Assembly (NCBI GenBank): GCA_900543145.1
Contig: UQPZ01000006.1
Location: 1-64,000 of the forward strand
Source of the DNA: an uncultured Ruminococcus sp.
GTDB taxonomy: Bacteria > Bacillota > Clostridia > Oscillospirales > Ruminococcaceae
Reading direction: 5' to 3'
DNA length: 64,000 nt
Of this stretch, positions 32,430-40,716 are shown piece by piece (position 1 is the first letter of the stretch; each line of letters starts with the position of its first letter). Position numbers and translations under genes: made by a program. The notes beneath the pieces were generated by a model. It was not told where the DNA came from. It did not search any database and was given only the letters and a program-made list of their open reading frames with translations.

Positions 32430-34964
32430 ATGAAAGAAAAGTTTTCTGTTACCGGAATGACCTGCTCAGCCTGTTCTGCTCACGTTGAGAAGAGCGTGTC
32501 TAGGCTTGAGGGAGTTGAAAACGCAGCGGTAAGTCTGCTGCAGAATTCTATGACGGTTGACTACGATCCGTCTAAGGTCACGGCGGAGGATATAATTTCG
32601 GCTGTAGAAAGGGGCGGCTACGGGGCGTTTGTTCAGGGCGAAGGAAAATCTAAGAAGTCAGTTCCTGATATGAGCGGAGATATAAAAAGAAGAATGATAT
32701 GGTCGCTTGTTTTTCTTGTTCCGCTGTTTTATATATGTATGGGGCATATGGCGGATATACCTATACCGTCAATTTTTACAGGGCATAAAAATATGATGAT
32801 ATTTGCTCTGGCTCAGCTTTTTCTTACTGCTCCTATTGTTTTTATAAACAGAAATTATTTTATAAACGGCTTTAAAAACCTTGTTCGCAGAGCGCCGAAT
32901 ATGGACAGTCTTATTGCGATAGGCGCGGCTGCCGCAGGAGGTTACAGCGCAGTTCAGCTTTTCGTTATGGCTTATCATATGGGCAGGGGGAATATGACGG
33001 CCGCTCATGACGCAATGATGAACCTGTATTTCGAGTCGTGCGGAATGATACTTGCGCTCATAACCGTAGGCAAGTTTCTTGAGGCGCGCTCAAAGGGAAA
33101 AACTTCTCAGGCAATTGAAAAGCTTATGGACCTTGCTCCAAAGACGGCGGTTGTAATACGGGACGGAAAAGAGGAATCTATACCGCTGGAGCAGCTTAAA
33201 GCCGGAGACATTTTTGTAGTAAGAGCAGGTCAGACTGTTCCCTGCGACGGAAAGGTCATCGAAGGCAGCTGTTCTGTGGATCAGTCGGCTATAACGGGAG
33301 AAAGTATTCCTGTATCAAAAGCTGAGGGCGAAGAGCTTATCGGTGGAACGATACTTTCCGGCGGTTTTTGCAAGGGAAGCTGTGAAAGGACCGGCGAAGG
33401 CTCTACTTTATCTCAGATAATAAAGCTTGTTGAAGAGGCGGCTTCCTCAAAGGCGCCGATTTCAAAGCTTGCGGATAAGGTAAGCGGCGTATTTGTTCCG
33501 ATAGTTATAGCGATCGCTCTTATAGCTTCGGTCATCTGGCTTGCGGCGGGAGCAGGCTTTGCTGCCGCCTTGTCGGTAGGAATAGCCGTTCTGGTAATTT
33601 CCTGCCCCTGTGCGCTGGGACTTGCTACTCCGACGGCGATAATGGTCGGTACGGGAAAGGGCGCTGAGAACGGAATACTGATAAAATCAGCGGAAAGTTT
33701 GGAGCTTGCCCATAAGGTAACCACTGTAGTGCTGGACAAGACGGGAACAGTTACCAACGGCACTCCTGAGGTTACGGATACCGTTTATTTCGGATGTAAG
33801 GAAAGCGATATAATAAGCTTTGTTTATTCTCTTGAAAAGGCTTCATCTCATCCGTTGTCAAAGGCGATATGCTCGTATTGTGAGGTCAGGGGAGCGGAGG
33901 ATATGGGCTGTACCTCGTTTGAGGAGATACATGGCGGCGGAATAAGGGGAGAAGTAAACGGAAGTGTACTTTGTGCAGGAAACAAACGGCTTATGACAGA
34001 GCAGGAAGTTGACGTTTCCGAGCTTGAAGAACGGGTAAGCGAGCTTGCAGACGAGGGGAAGACTCCCTTGTATATTTCCGCTGACGGAAGCCTGAAAGCC
34101 GTTATCGCAGTTAAGGACACTGTAAAGAATACCACCGGAAACGCAGTCGCTCAGTTCAAGAAAATGGGCATGAAGGTAGTAATGCTTACCGGAGATAACA
34201 AGCGTACCGCAGAAGCGATAAAAAAAGAGGTGGATATAGATACCGCTGTAGCTGAGGTCCTTCCTCAGGACAAGGAAAAGGAGATAAGAAGGCTTCAGGA
34301 AAGCGGAGAAATAACAGCTATGATAGGCGACGGGATCAACGACGCTCCTGCACTTGCAAGGGCGGACATAGGTATCGCTATCGGAGCGGGTCAAGATATA
34401 GCTATCGAATCTGCTGATATAGTTCTGATGAAAAGCGATCTGCAGGACGCCGCCGCCGCCTTTCAGCTGAGCCGTGCTACTATTAAGAATATAAAGGAAA
34501 ATCTTTTCTGGGCGTTATTTTACAACTCTCTTGGAATACCGCTTGCTGCCGGAGCATTTTATCCGATAACAGGCTGGACGCTTAATCCTATGTTCGGAGC
34601 TGCGGCAATGAGTTTAAGCTCAGTATTCGTAGTAACCAACGCCTTAAGGCTTAAATTCTTTAAGCCTGACTTCAGGCCGGTAAGGTTTAATGCTCCTGAC
34701 GTCGGTGCAGGAGTAAATACAGAAGCTATAGAAATGAAAGGAAATGATACTATGAAAAAAACTATCAGGATCAGCGGAATGATGTGCGGTCACTGTACGG
34801 CTCATGTCGAAAAGGCGCTTAACGCTGTCGGCGGGGTAAAGGCTCAGGCTTCGCTTGAGGACAAGGCGGCTTATGTTACCTTGGATAAGGACGTTGACGA
34901 TTCGGTACTGAGAGCGGCAGTCGAGGAAGCCGGATACGAGGTGACAGGAATAGATGAAGGCTGA
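32430..34964 (+). CDS. copA: Copper-exporting P1B-type ATPase with C-terminal CopZ-like domain
   Basis: A Cu(I)-exporting ATPase, 844 residues. N-terminal metal-binding domain (1-67, CSAC with C12 and C15), eight spans, TGES actuator motif, membrane copper site CPC (C392-P-C394), phosphorylation site D436 in DKTGT, nucleotide-binding region, GDGINDAPAL hinge. Unusually a second metal-binding domain (775-844, MMCGHCTAHVEK) follows the last span, where related bacteria encode a separate copper chaperone CopZ. An ATG at codon 775 has AAAGGAAA 8-9 nt before it, so a free chaperone may be made too. AAAGGAG precedes the first ATG. Confidence 0.95.
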   Translation: MKEKFSVTGMTCSACSAHVEKSVSRLEGVENAAVSLLQNSMTVDYDPSKVTAEDIISAVERGGYGAFVQGEGKSKKSVPDMSGDIKRRMIWSLVFLVPLFYICMGHMADIPIPSIFTGHKNMMIFALAQLFLTAPIVFINRNYFINGFKNLVRRAPNMDSLIAIGAAAAGGYSAVQLFVMAYHMGRGNMTAAHDAMMNLYFESCGMILALITVGKFLEARSKGKTSQAIEKLMDLAPKTAVVIRDGKEESIPLEQLKAGDIFVVRAGQTVPCDGKVIEGSCSVDQSAITGESIPVSKAEGEELIGGTILSGGFCKGSCERTGEGSTLSQIIKLVEEAASSKAPISKLADKVSGVFVPIVIAIALIASVIWLAAGAGFAAALSVGIAVLVISCPCALGLATPTAIMVGTGKGAENGILIKSAESLELAHKVTTVVLDKTGTVTNGTPEVTDTVYFGCKESDIISFVYSLEKASSHPLSKAICSYCEVRGAEDMGCTSFEEIHGGGIRGEVNGSVLCAGNKRLMTEQEVDVSELEERVSELADEGKTPLYISADGSLKAVIAVKDTVKNTTGNAVAQFKKMGMKVVMLTGDNKRTAEAIKKEVDIDTAVAEVLPQDKEKEIRRLQESGEITAMIGDGINDAPALARADIGIAIGAGQDIAIESADIVLMKSDLQDAAAAFQLSRATIKNIKENLFWALFYNSLGIPLAAGAFYPITGWTLNPMFGAAAMSLSSVFVVTNALRLKFFKPDFRPVRFNAPDVGAGVNTEAIEMKGNDTMKKTIRISGMMCGHCTAHVEKALNAVGGVKAQASLEDKAAYVTLDKDVDDSVLRAAVEEAGYEVTGIDEG
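34752..34964 (+). CDS. Possible internal translation product: CopZ-like copper chaperone
   Basis: In frame with copA, ATG at 34752 gives a 70-residue heavy-metal-associated domain with MCGHC, the size and fold of CopZ. The spacing and strength of AAAGGAAA (34737-34744) are as good as the real gene starts around it, and the preceding 25 residues of CopA (VGAGVNTEAIEMKGNDT) look like a linker. Whether the internal start is used cannot be decided from sequence. Confidence 0.45.
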   Translation: MKKTIRISGMMCGHCTAHVEKALNAVGGVKAQASLEDKAAYVTLDKDVDDSVLRAAVEEAGYEVTGIDEG

Positions 34965-35211
34965 TAAAAACGAGATCACGGCTCTTATAAAAACTGCCAG
35001 AGGTCAGCTTGACGGAATCCTGAAAATGATAGAGGACGACCGCTACTGCATTGACATTTCAAACCAGCTTTCTGCGGCGCAGGCTATTATAAAAAAGGCA
35101 AACAAGGCGATACTGTCCGCTCATATGCAGTGCTGTGTAACGGAGGCTGTCGAAAGCGGTAACGCTCAGGATAAGATCGACGAGCTTGTAAACCTTATAA
35201 ACAAGCTGTAG
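34954..35211 (+). CDS. csoR: Copper-sensing repressor CsoR
   Basis: A four-helix CsoR/FrmR-family repressor of 85 residues. The Cu(I) ligand set is C32, H57 and C61 with the spacing C-x24-H-x3-C of CsoR (YCIDIS and AHMQCC), which separates it from the FrmR and RcnR branches. It binds the G/C-tract operator at 32250-32275 and is inactivated by copper, giving feedback control of copA. It overlaps copA by 11 nt. Terminator at 35221. Confidence 0.95.
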   Translation: MKADKNEITALIKTARGQLDGILKMIEDDRYCIDISNQLSAAQAIIKKANKAILSAHMQCCVTEAVESGNAQDKIDELVNLINKL

Positions 35212-35220
35212 TAATAAGAA

Positions 35221-35275
35221 AAGTCCGAAAATACGCGGCTGGCTTAACGGTCGTGTGCGTTTTCGGACTTGTTTT
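35221..35275 (+). terminator. Rho-independent terminator of copper operon
   Basis: AAGTCCGAAAA and TTTTCGGACTT form a perfect 11-bp outer stem, followed by GTTTT. Confidence 0.9.
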
Positions 35276-35276
35276 A

Positions 35277-35305
35277 TTGACTTTGAAGCACCGCGATGCT
35301 ATAAT
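35277..35305 (+). promoter_or_regulatory. Sigma-A promoter of membrane XRE gene
   Basis: TTGACT at 35277-35282, 17-nt spacer, TATAAT at 35300-35305. Confidence 0.8.
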
Positions 35306-35353
35306 GACCTTAAACCATGGTTCAGGCAAATTTTAAGAAAGCGGTGAAGAGCT

Positions 35354-36367
35354 ATGAAAGAAAAAATTACATTAGGTAAGTTCATACAGGATAAACGGAA
35401 AGCAAAGGGGTTATCACAAAAACAGCTTGCACAGCAGCTTTACGTTACGGAATCGGCAGTCAGCAAATGGGAAAGAGGAATATCTTATCCTGATATATCA
35501 ATGATACAGGGGATATGCGAAACGCTGGAGATTTCTGAGCATGAGCTGCTTACGGCAAGCGACGATTACCGTCAGAGGGAAATCGAGAGTCAGGCGGCTG
35601 CGCTTCAAAGAACAAAGAAGAATTATACATGGATCTGGGCAGCGGTATATATTGTATCGCTTGTTCCGTGCCTGATAGCAAATATTGTTAGCAGCGGAGC
35701 GCCGACCTGGTTTTTTATTGTGCTTACTGCTGAAATGACTGCGTTTTCTCTGATCAATCTACCTGTACTTGTAAAAGATCACAAGGGTCTATGGACGGCA
35801 GGCGGCTTTTATGCATCACTTATTGCACTTCTGGTTTCATGCAGGCTTTACAACGGCGGAGATTGGCTTATAGCAGCGGTTTTGGGCATTACTCTGGGAC
35901 TGTCGGTAATACTTCTGCCGTTTATACTTAAAGACGGTCTGTTTCCTGAAAAGTTACGGAGCAACAAGGGCGCAGTATGTATGGCGGCGGACAGCGTTCT
36001 GCTTATACTGCTTGTATTATGGGTCTCCGGCAGAGCGGGGGCAGCGTTCAGGCTTTCTCTGGCAGAGCTTATCGTTCCTTGGGCATATCTGCTGGTAATA
36101 AGGTATCTGAATATAAATCCGATGCTCAAGACCTCGGTATGTCTTGTTTTAGGAGGAGCTTTTGCGGTTTTCCAGAGACCCCTTATAAGTACGTTTCTTG
36201 ACGGAAAGCCGTTCAGACCTGAGCCGTTTGATTTTTCAAGATGGTCTGATCCGAATTACCTTAACGCAAATATAATGACATTAATATGCGCGGTATGCGT
36301 TCTTTTGGCAGTAGTTTTTGCTGTCGGCGGAGTAGTAAGAGAGGTCAGGGAAAAAAGCAAAGTTTAA
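35354..36367 (+). CDS. XRE-family regulator fused to a polytopic membrane domain
   Basis: A 337-residue protein. Residues 6-65 are a Cro/C1-type helix-turn-helix (GKFIQDKRKAKGLSQKQLAQ, then SAVSKWERGISYPD). From about 92 to the end there are seven to eight hydrophobic spans (WIWAAVYIVSLVPCLIANIV, and so on), with no extracellular domain. DNA-binding proteins tethered this way occur in Firmicutes, but the sensed signal is unknown. GAAAGCGGTGAAGAG lies upstream of the ATG. Single-gene unit between its own promoter and the terminator at 36400. Confidence 0.85.
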   Translation: MKEKITLGKFIQDKRKAKGLSQKQLAQQLYVTESAVSKWERGISYPDISMIQGICETLEISEHELLTASDDYRQREIESQAAALQRTKKNYTWIWAAVYIVSLVPCLIANIVSSGAPTWFFIVLTAEMTAFSLINLPVLVKDHKGLWTAGGFYASLIALLVSCRLYNGGDWLIAAVLGITLGLSVILLPFILKDGLFPEKLRSNKGAVCMAADSVLLILLVLWVSGRAGAAFRLSLAELIVPWAYLLVIRYLNINPMLKTSVCLVLGGAFAVFQRPLISTFLDGKPFRPEPFDFSRWSDPNYLNANIMTLICAVCVLLAVVFAVGGVVREVREKSKV

Positions 36368-36399
36368 CAGAAAGGACTTTGAAATTTACAGATAAAAAA

Positions 36400-36440
36400 G
36401 GCGGACGCAGTTCACAGCTGCGCCCGCCCTTAATTTTTTT
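36400..36440. terminator. Terminator between XRE and GH74-like genes
   Basis: GGCGGACGCAG and CTGCGCCCGCC arms with a TTCACAG loop, T-run on the right (36433-36439) and A-run on the left, usable in both directions by the converging genes. Confidence 0.85.
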
Positions 36441-36454
36441 ATACAGCAAGGTCT

Positions 36455-38725
36455 TTATCGACTTTCATCTCCGTACAGCAGACCTCTTGTGCCTGTGGCA
36501 ACATATATACGTCCGTATATTCTGGGATCGCCGCATACAGAGGTAATATCTCCAAAGCATTGGTCGTCGGAATTTATACGGCTCCATGTTCCGCCGTAAT
36601 CAAATGAGCGGTAAAAGCCGTATTTTCCGCAAATCCTGCCGACGGTGAATAATGCGGGGATACCGTTTTCACCCTTTCCGAAGCCTATACAGCGGGCATG
36701 ATCCCCGCCGCAGAGCAGGTTGCTTATCCTGACTGAAAAGCTCTCCTTATCAAATTCGAGCAGATAAAGTCCGTCTATTCCGTTTGCTATCCATATCCTG
36801 CCGAAGCGGCCGCTTTCTGCCCGTATTTCGTGCTTTATCCTGAATCCGTGAGGAATGGATATATCAAGCTTTATTTCCCTGAAGCTTCCGCCCTTGTCGC
36901 AGGAGGCGAAGAATCTGTAGTCCTCCGTAATCCCGTAGAATACGTTTTCGTCTGTACGGTCGGAGAATATCTTTATATCGGCAGGAATTTCGGGTGAAAC
37001 TCCGTTTATATCGTAAAATTCGGATCTTTTCCAGCTTAGTCCCTCGTTGTCGGTAAAAAAGGTCATATCTGAGCGGAATACTCTTTTACAGCTCAGAGTC
37101 CAGATTATCCGCTTTGAATCAGCTGAAACGGCAGTCCAGCCTGAATCGGTATTAGGCTGACTTATAGCGTCAAGCGCATTGTCGGCTTCTTCTGTAAAGC
37201 CGCGGGGAGAGGGAAGTCTTGTCCAGCTTCTGCACTGATCGTGAGAGAGGATAACTCCGCCTTTGGTTTTACCCGTCCAGTTTCCCCGAGGAGTACATAC
37301 TACATATTTCGGGTCATTGTCCGGAAAATCTGCGTTAAGGCAGGTTATATACCTATTCCCCTCCGGATCGGCAAAAGAGTTTTCACATTCCGCAGGAGGA
37401 TCTTTAAAAGCAAAGCCTCCCAGATCGCCTATAATATCTATAACGTGAATATCACCGCCTGGGGGAGAATAAACGTTTAGGTGAACCGTTTCTTCAAGTC
37501 CTTTGCATAGAGGGGCGAAGCGAACTGTTTCAGAGGTAAGGTTTTCGGTACAGAATATTCCTGTTCCCGTATTGAAAACGGCGAAATCCTTATTGAAGGG
37601 CGATACCCTGAAGTCGCTTATCCAGTGAATACATGAGCGTCCGCCGTTGTATTTTGGCTTCATGTATGATACCGTCCAGTCTATAACGCCGACCTCAAGG
37701 CCTTTCAGTACAATGCTCCAGTTTTCGCCGCAGTCGCAGCTGCGGTATATTATATCGTCGCTTTCCCTGCAAACGGTCGATACATAAAGCGTTCCGTCTG
37801 AAACCTCGCAGGCGCAGTAGCCGCCCCTTATACGCCGTTTTTCTCCTCTTATACTCGGGTCAGAGGGCGTAATATCCCTGTCGAAGGTTACAGCGCCGTT
37901 TTTTATAATGTACCTGTAAACGCGGCCGTCGAAAACCGAGCCGGTATCGCAGGAATATGCGCCCATACCGCCGAAGCGTATTTTTCCGCTCTGACAGAAA
38001 GTAATATAGAGATAGCTTCCGTCGAAGGCGGCTTTCTGGGGAACGAAGCCTATATAGTCGCAGCTTTCGTCGTCACAGCCCTCAGGCGTTTCAACAGGGG
38101 TAAAGCTTTTGCCTGAATCCGCTGAAAAATAAAGGGTAGGCCCTCTTTTTCTGCCGTCGGGGGAGTTTACTTCGCCGTCGGTTCCTGCAAGCATTATGCT
38201 GCCGTCGGGTGAAATTCGGATAAAGGTAAGGTTTTTCTCTCCGTTTACCGAAACGCTTTCCCATTCTTCTCCCATATCAGACGAGGTGAACAGACCTGCC
38301 GACTGAGAAGCGAACCAGAGGACGCCGTTTTTATACGCAAGCCTTTCTCCTGTCGAACGTCCCGCCTCGTTTCCGTGAACGGGGCAGGGAAGCGGCTTAT
38401 TTTCAAGTGTCTTACCTCCGTCACGGGACAGGGTAAGATAATTGTTCTTTTTATTTCCGCATACAAAGAAAAGCATATCGGGGTCGTTTTCGTCCAGCGC
38501 CATTGACAGAGGATAGGTCTGAGCCGTATCCTCGGCGGTAACTCGGCTGCACAAGGAATTCCAGCTGCCGCTTTCAAAGCTGAATCGGTACATTCCTCCG
38601 ATATCAGTACGGGCATAAAGAATATTGCGGAAGTTAGGGTGAAAAACAAAGCCGGTCACATATCCCCCTCCCGGAACGGGGCAGTTTTTATACATATATG
38701 GTATTTTACCTGTTACTTTATACAT
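36455..38725 (-). CDS. GH74-family xyloglucanase-like protein without signal peptide
   Basis: A 756-residue double beta-propeller. The N-terminus matches GH74 enzymes (GGGYVTGFVFHPNFRNILYA, then RTDIGGMYRF with the conserved aspartate), and the mid-protein LNADFPDNDPKYVV corresponds to the second catalytic region. Asp-box turns recur: SRDGGKT, SADSGKSF, SCDCGENWS, SHDQCRSW, TDNEGLSW, SCDKGGSF, SFDYGGTWS. GH74 enzymes cut xyloglucan and are nearly always secreted; this one has no signal peptide, so it may act on imported oligosaccharides. Start at 38725 chosen for its AGGAGA site; the longer frame to 38788 overlaps the ABC gene. Confidence 0.85.
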   Translation of the reverse strand: MYKVTGKIPYMYKNCPVPGGGYVTGFVFHPNFRNILYARTDIGGMYRFSFESGSWNSLCSRVTAEDTAQTYPLSMALDENDPDMLFFVCGNKKNNYLTLSRDGGKTLENKPLPCPVHGNEAGRSTGERLAYKNGVLWFASQSAGLFTSSDMGEEWESVSVNGEKNLTFIRISPDGSIMLAGTDGEVNSPDGRKRGPTLYFSADSGKSFTPVETPEGCDDESCDYIGFVPQKAAFDGSYLYITFCQSGKIRFGGMGAYSCDTGSVFDGRVYRYIIKNGAVTFDRDITPSDPSIRGEKRRIRGGYCACEVSDGTLYVSTVCRESDDIIYRSCDCGENWSIVLKGLEVGVIDWTVSYMKPKYNGGRSCIHWISDFRVSPFNKDFAVFNTGTGIFCTENLTSETVRFAPLCKGLEETVHLNVYSPPGGDIHVIDIIGDLGGFAFKDPPAECENSFADPEGNRYITCLNADFPDNDPKYVVCTPRGNWTGKTKGGVILSHDQCRSWTRLPSPRGFTEEADNALDAISQPNTDSGWTAVSADSKRIIWTLSCKRVFRSDMTFFTDNEGLSWKRSEFYDINGVSPEIPADIKIFSDRTDENVFYGITEDYRFFASCDKGGSFREIKLDISIPHGFRIKHEIRAESGRFGRIWIANGIDGLYLLEFDKESFSVRISNLLCGGDHARCIGFGKGENGIPALFTVGRICGKYGFYRSFDYGGTWSRINSDDQCFGDITSVCGDPRIYGRIYVATGTRGLLYGDESR

Positions 38726-38741
38726 AATAATTCTCCTGGAT

Positions 38742-39443
38742 CTACCATTCAATAGTTGAAACATCTGCGGGACTTCCGTTAAGGACAACCTTATCTACTT
38801 TGCTGTTTTTAACATGGATAACTCTATCTGCCATGGGGGTAATCGCTGAGTTGTGAGTTATAACGATAACTGTCATTCCGTTTTGGCGGCAGGTATCCTG
38901 AAGCAGCTTGAGTATGGTTTTTCCCGTATTGTAGTCAAGCGCTCCCGTAGGCTCGTCGCAAAGCAGAAGCTTGGGGCGTTTTGCAAGGGCTCTTGCTATT
39001 GAGACCCTCTGCTGCTCTCCGCCGGAAAGCTGTGAGGGGAAATTGTTCATTCTGTCCTCTAAGCCTACGCTTTTAAGCACTTCCTCAGGAGATACCGCTT
39101 CGGGGCATATCTGAGTAGCGAGCTCTACGTTTTCAAGTGCGGTAAGGTTAGTCACAAGATTATAGAACTGAAAAACGAAGCCTATATCGAACCGTCTGTA
39201 AGCTGTAAGCTGACGGCGGCTGTATTTGGCGATATCATTTCCATCGACTATTATCTCGCCCTCGTCGCAGGTATCCATACCGCCCAGCATATTCAGTATA
39301 GTTGTTTTTCCGGCTCCGCTGGCGCCTACTATGACCGCAAATTCGCCCTTGTTTATTTCAAAGTCAACACCGTCCGAAGCGTTTATTGTTATCTCTCCCA
39401 TACGGTAGCGTTTATATACGTTTTTAAACTGTACAAAGCTCAT
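38742..39443 (-). CDS. MacB/LolD-type ABC ATPase without permease
   Basis: A 233-residue ATPase of the class that works with FtsX-like permeases. Walker A GASGAGKTT, Q-loop FVFQFYNLV, signature LSGGEQQRVSIARAL, Walker B LLLCDEPTGALD, H-loop VIVITHNSA, and the family C-terminal DRVIHVKNSKV are all intact. Its permease, normally the next gene, is missing; the GH74-like gene starts 16 nt after the stop instead. The deletion or replacement of the permease is the odd feature. ATG at 39443 is preferred to 39449 because GGGGGA then sits 8 nt away. Confidence 0.93.
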   Translation of the reverse strand: MSFVQFKNVYKRYRMGEITINASDGVDFEINKGEFAVIVGASGAGKTTILNMLGGMDTCDEGEIIVDGNDIAKYSRRQLTAYRRFDIGFVFQFYNLVTNLTALENVELATQICPEAVSPEEVLKSVGLEDRMNNFPSQLSGGEQQRVSIARALAKRPKLLLCDEPTGALDYNTGKTILKLLQDTCRQNGMTVIVITHNSAITPMADRVIHVKNSKVDKVVLNGSPADVSTIEW

Positions 39444-39524
39444 AGCCATTCCCCCTTGACGATTTTAATCATTATACTATAAGCGTTCGCATATTTCAAT
39501 AATGTATTGTTAACTAAAAACTAA

Positions 39525-40424
39525 TTATTCAGATGCGCTTTTTGAAACACATTCAAGGAAGTCGCGCATTACGGAATTAACGGGGTACTTTGTACAGGTA
39601 ACCGCACAGATACTTCGGTGAGGAAGAGGCTCTTTCAGCTTTACTTCAAATATATCTCCCCGTTTTATATCGTCAGCCGCGATCTTTTTCGGAATAAAGC
39701 CGATACCGAGGTTATTTCTTACCAGCGGCAGTACAAGGCTTAACGAAGCAAGCTCTATATCGGGTCTGAGAAGGATATTGTGAAGCCTGAAAATATGATC
39801 AAGATAGTGGCGGGTAGTCGTTCCTTCCTGAAGCGAGATAAGGGGGTACATTGAAATATCGTGCATTGAGATAGTCTTGCCCAGAAGGCAGGAAAATTCA
39901 TTTCCGGCAACAAGAATATCCTGAAGCGTATCCAGAACTGTAATGCTCAGCTGCTCCTTATCGGCAAAGGGGGAGGTAACGACCGCTGCGTCGATAAGAT
40001 TTGACCTCAGCGCTTCAATTGCGTCGGGAGTAGTCATATTGTCTATTTTTATTTTTACCATAGGATTCAGATGATGAAATTCAATAATGTGCTTGATCGT
40101 ATAGCTGTGCATTGCCGCTTCGGATACTCCCAGGCGTATTATTCCGCTCTTTGACTTGTTGAAAATAGATATTTCCTCTTCGGCGGTAAAAATATGCTTG
40201 CAGGCTATCTGGATATGCTTGAAAAGCAGCTCGCCCTCAGGGGTGAGCGATACGCCTTTTTTGCTTCTTATAAAAAGAGTGCAGTTAAGGTCGTCCTCCA
40301 GATTTGATATGCATCGGCTTACGCTTGGCTGTGAAAGATAAAGCGCAGCGGCGGCGGAGGTAATATTCTTCATTTTAGCAACAAAGTAAAAGACCTTGTA
40401 ATGCTCAAAATTTATTGCCGACAT
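39525..40424 (-). CDS. LysR-family transcriptional regulator
   Basis: A 299-residue LysR regulator. Residues 1-62 form the winged helix (MKNITSAAAALYLSQPSVSR, then CISNLEDDLNCTLF), followed by the linker helix and the periplasmic-binding-like effector domain (about 95-295). It is divergent from the ATP synthase operon, with an inverted repeat CTATAGC/GCTATAG in between. LysR genes commonly control the divergent neighbour, which would here be atp, an unusual target. Start at 40424 has AAAGGAG 9 nt upstream; the longer frame to 40484 has none. Effector unknown. Confidence 0.92.
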   Translation of the reverse strand: MSAINFEHYKVFYFVAKMKNITSAAAALYLSQPSVSRCISNLEDDLNCTLFIRSKKGVSLTPEGELLFKHIQIACKHIFTAEEEISIFNKSKSGIIRLGVSEAAMHSYTIKHIIEFHHLNPMVKIKIDNMTTPDAIEALRSNLIDAAVVTSPFADKEQLSITVLDTLQDILVAGNEFSCLLGKTISMHDISMYPLISLQEGTTTRHYLDHIFRLHNILLRPDIELASLSLVLPLVRNNLGIGFIPKKIAADDIKRGDIFEVKLKEPLPHRSICAVTCTKYPVNSVMRDFLECVSKSASE

Positions 40425-40484
40425 AATAAAAAACTCCTTTGGATGTGAAAAATTCAGCTGTTGTTCAGCATTTTTGAAGGTCAT

Positions 40485-40512
40485 CTATAGCGACAGCGTA
40501 TGATAGCTATAG
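40485..40512. promoter_or_regulatory. LysR-type operator candidate
   Basis: CTATAGC and GCTATAG are exact inverted arms with 14 bp between, in the divergent spacer between the LysR gene and atpB. The atp promoter minus 35 begins 12 bp to the right, the position from which a LysR protein would touch RNA polymerase. Confidence 0.55.
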
Positions 40513-40523
40513 AAAATATGTAT

Positions 40524-40552
40524 TTTACAAATGGTTATAAAAGTATTATAAT
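40524..40552 (+). promoter_or_regulatory. Sigma-A promoter of ATP synthase operon
   Basis: TTTACA at 40524-40529, 17-nt spacer, TATAAT at 40547-40552. The leader to atpB is about 160 nt. Confidence 0.7.
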
Positions 40553-40716
40553 ATATAAAGATAAAAATTACAAGTGAAAATTATTTGTTAAGTAAAATAT
40601 CAGACAAATATAAAATCAACGGCGATTTTAAAGTATTATCTTTTGTTAACAACATTGATAGGCGATATTCGCAGTGGTTTTATTTTTTTGCAGTCATTTT
40701 CGAGGGAGGCGCTGAT

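Noticed and set aside
36455..38725. GH74-like gene as a sialidase
   Set aside because: Asp-box turns are shared, but the N-terminal YVTG-F-HP and ARTDIGG pattern is that of GH74, and sialidase arginine-triad context is absent.
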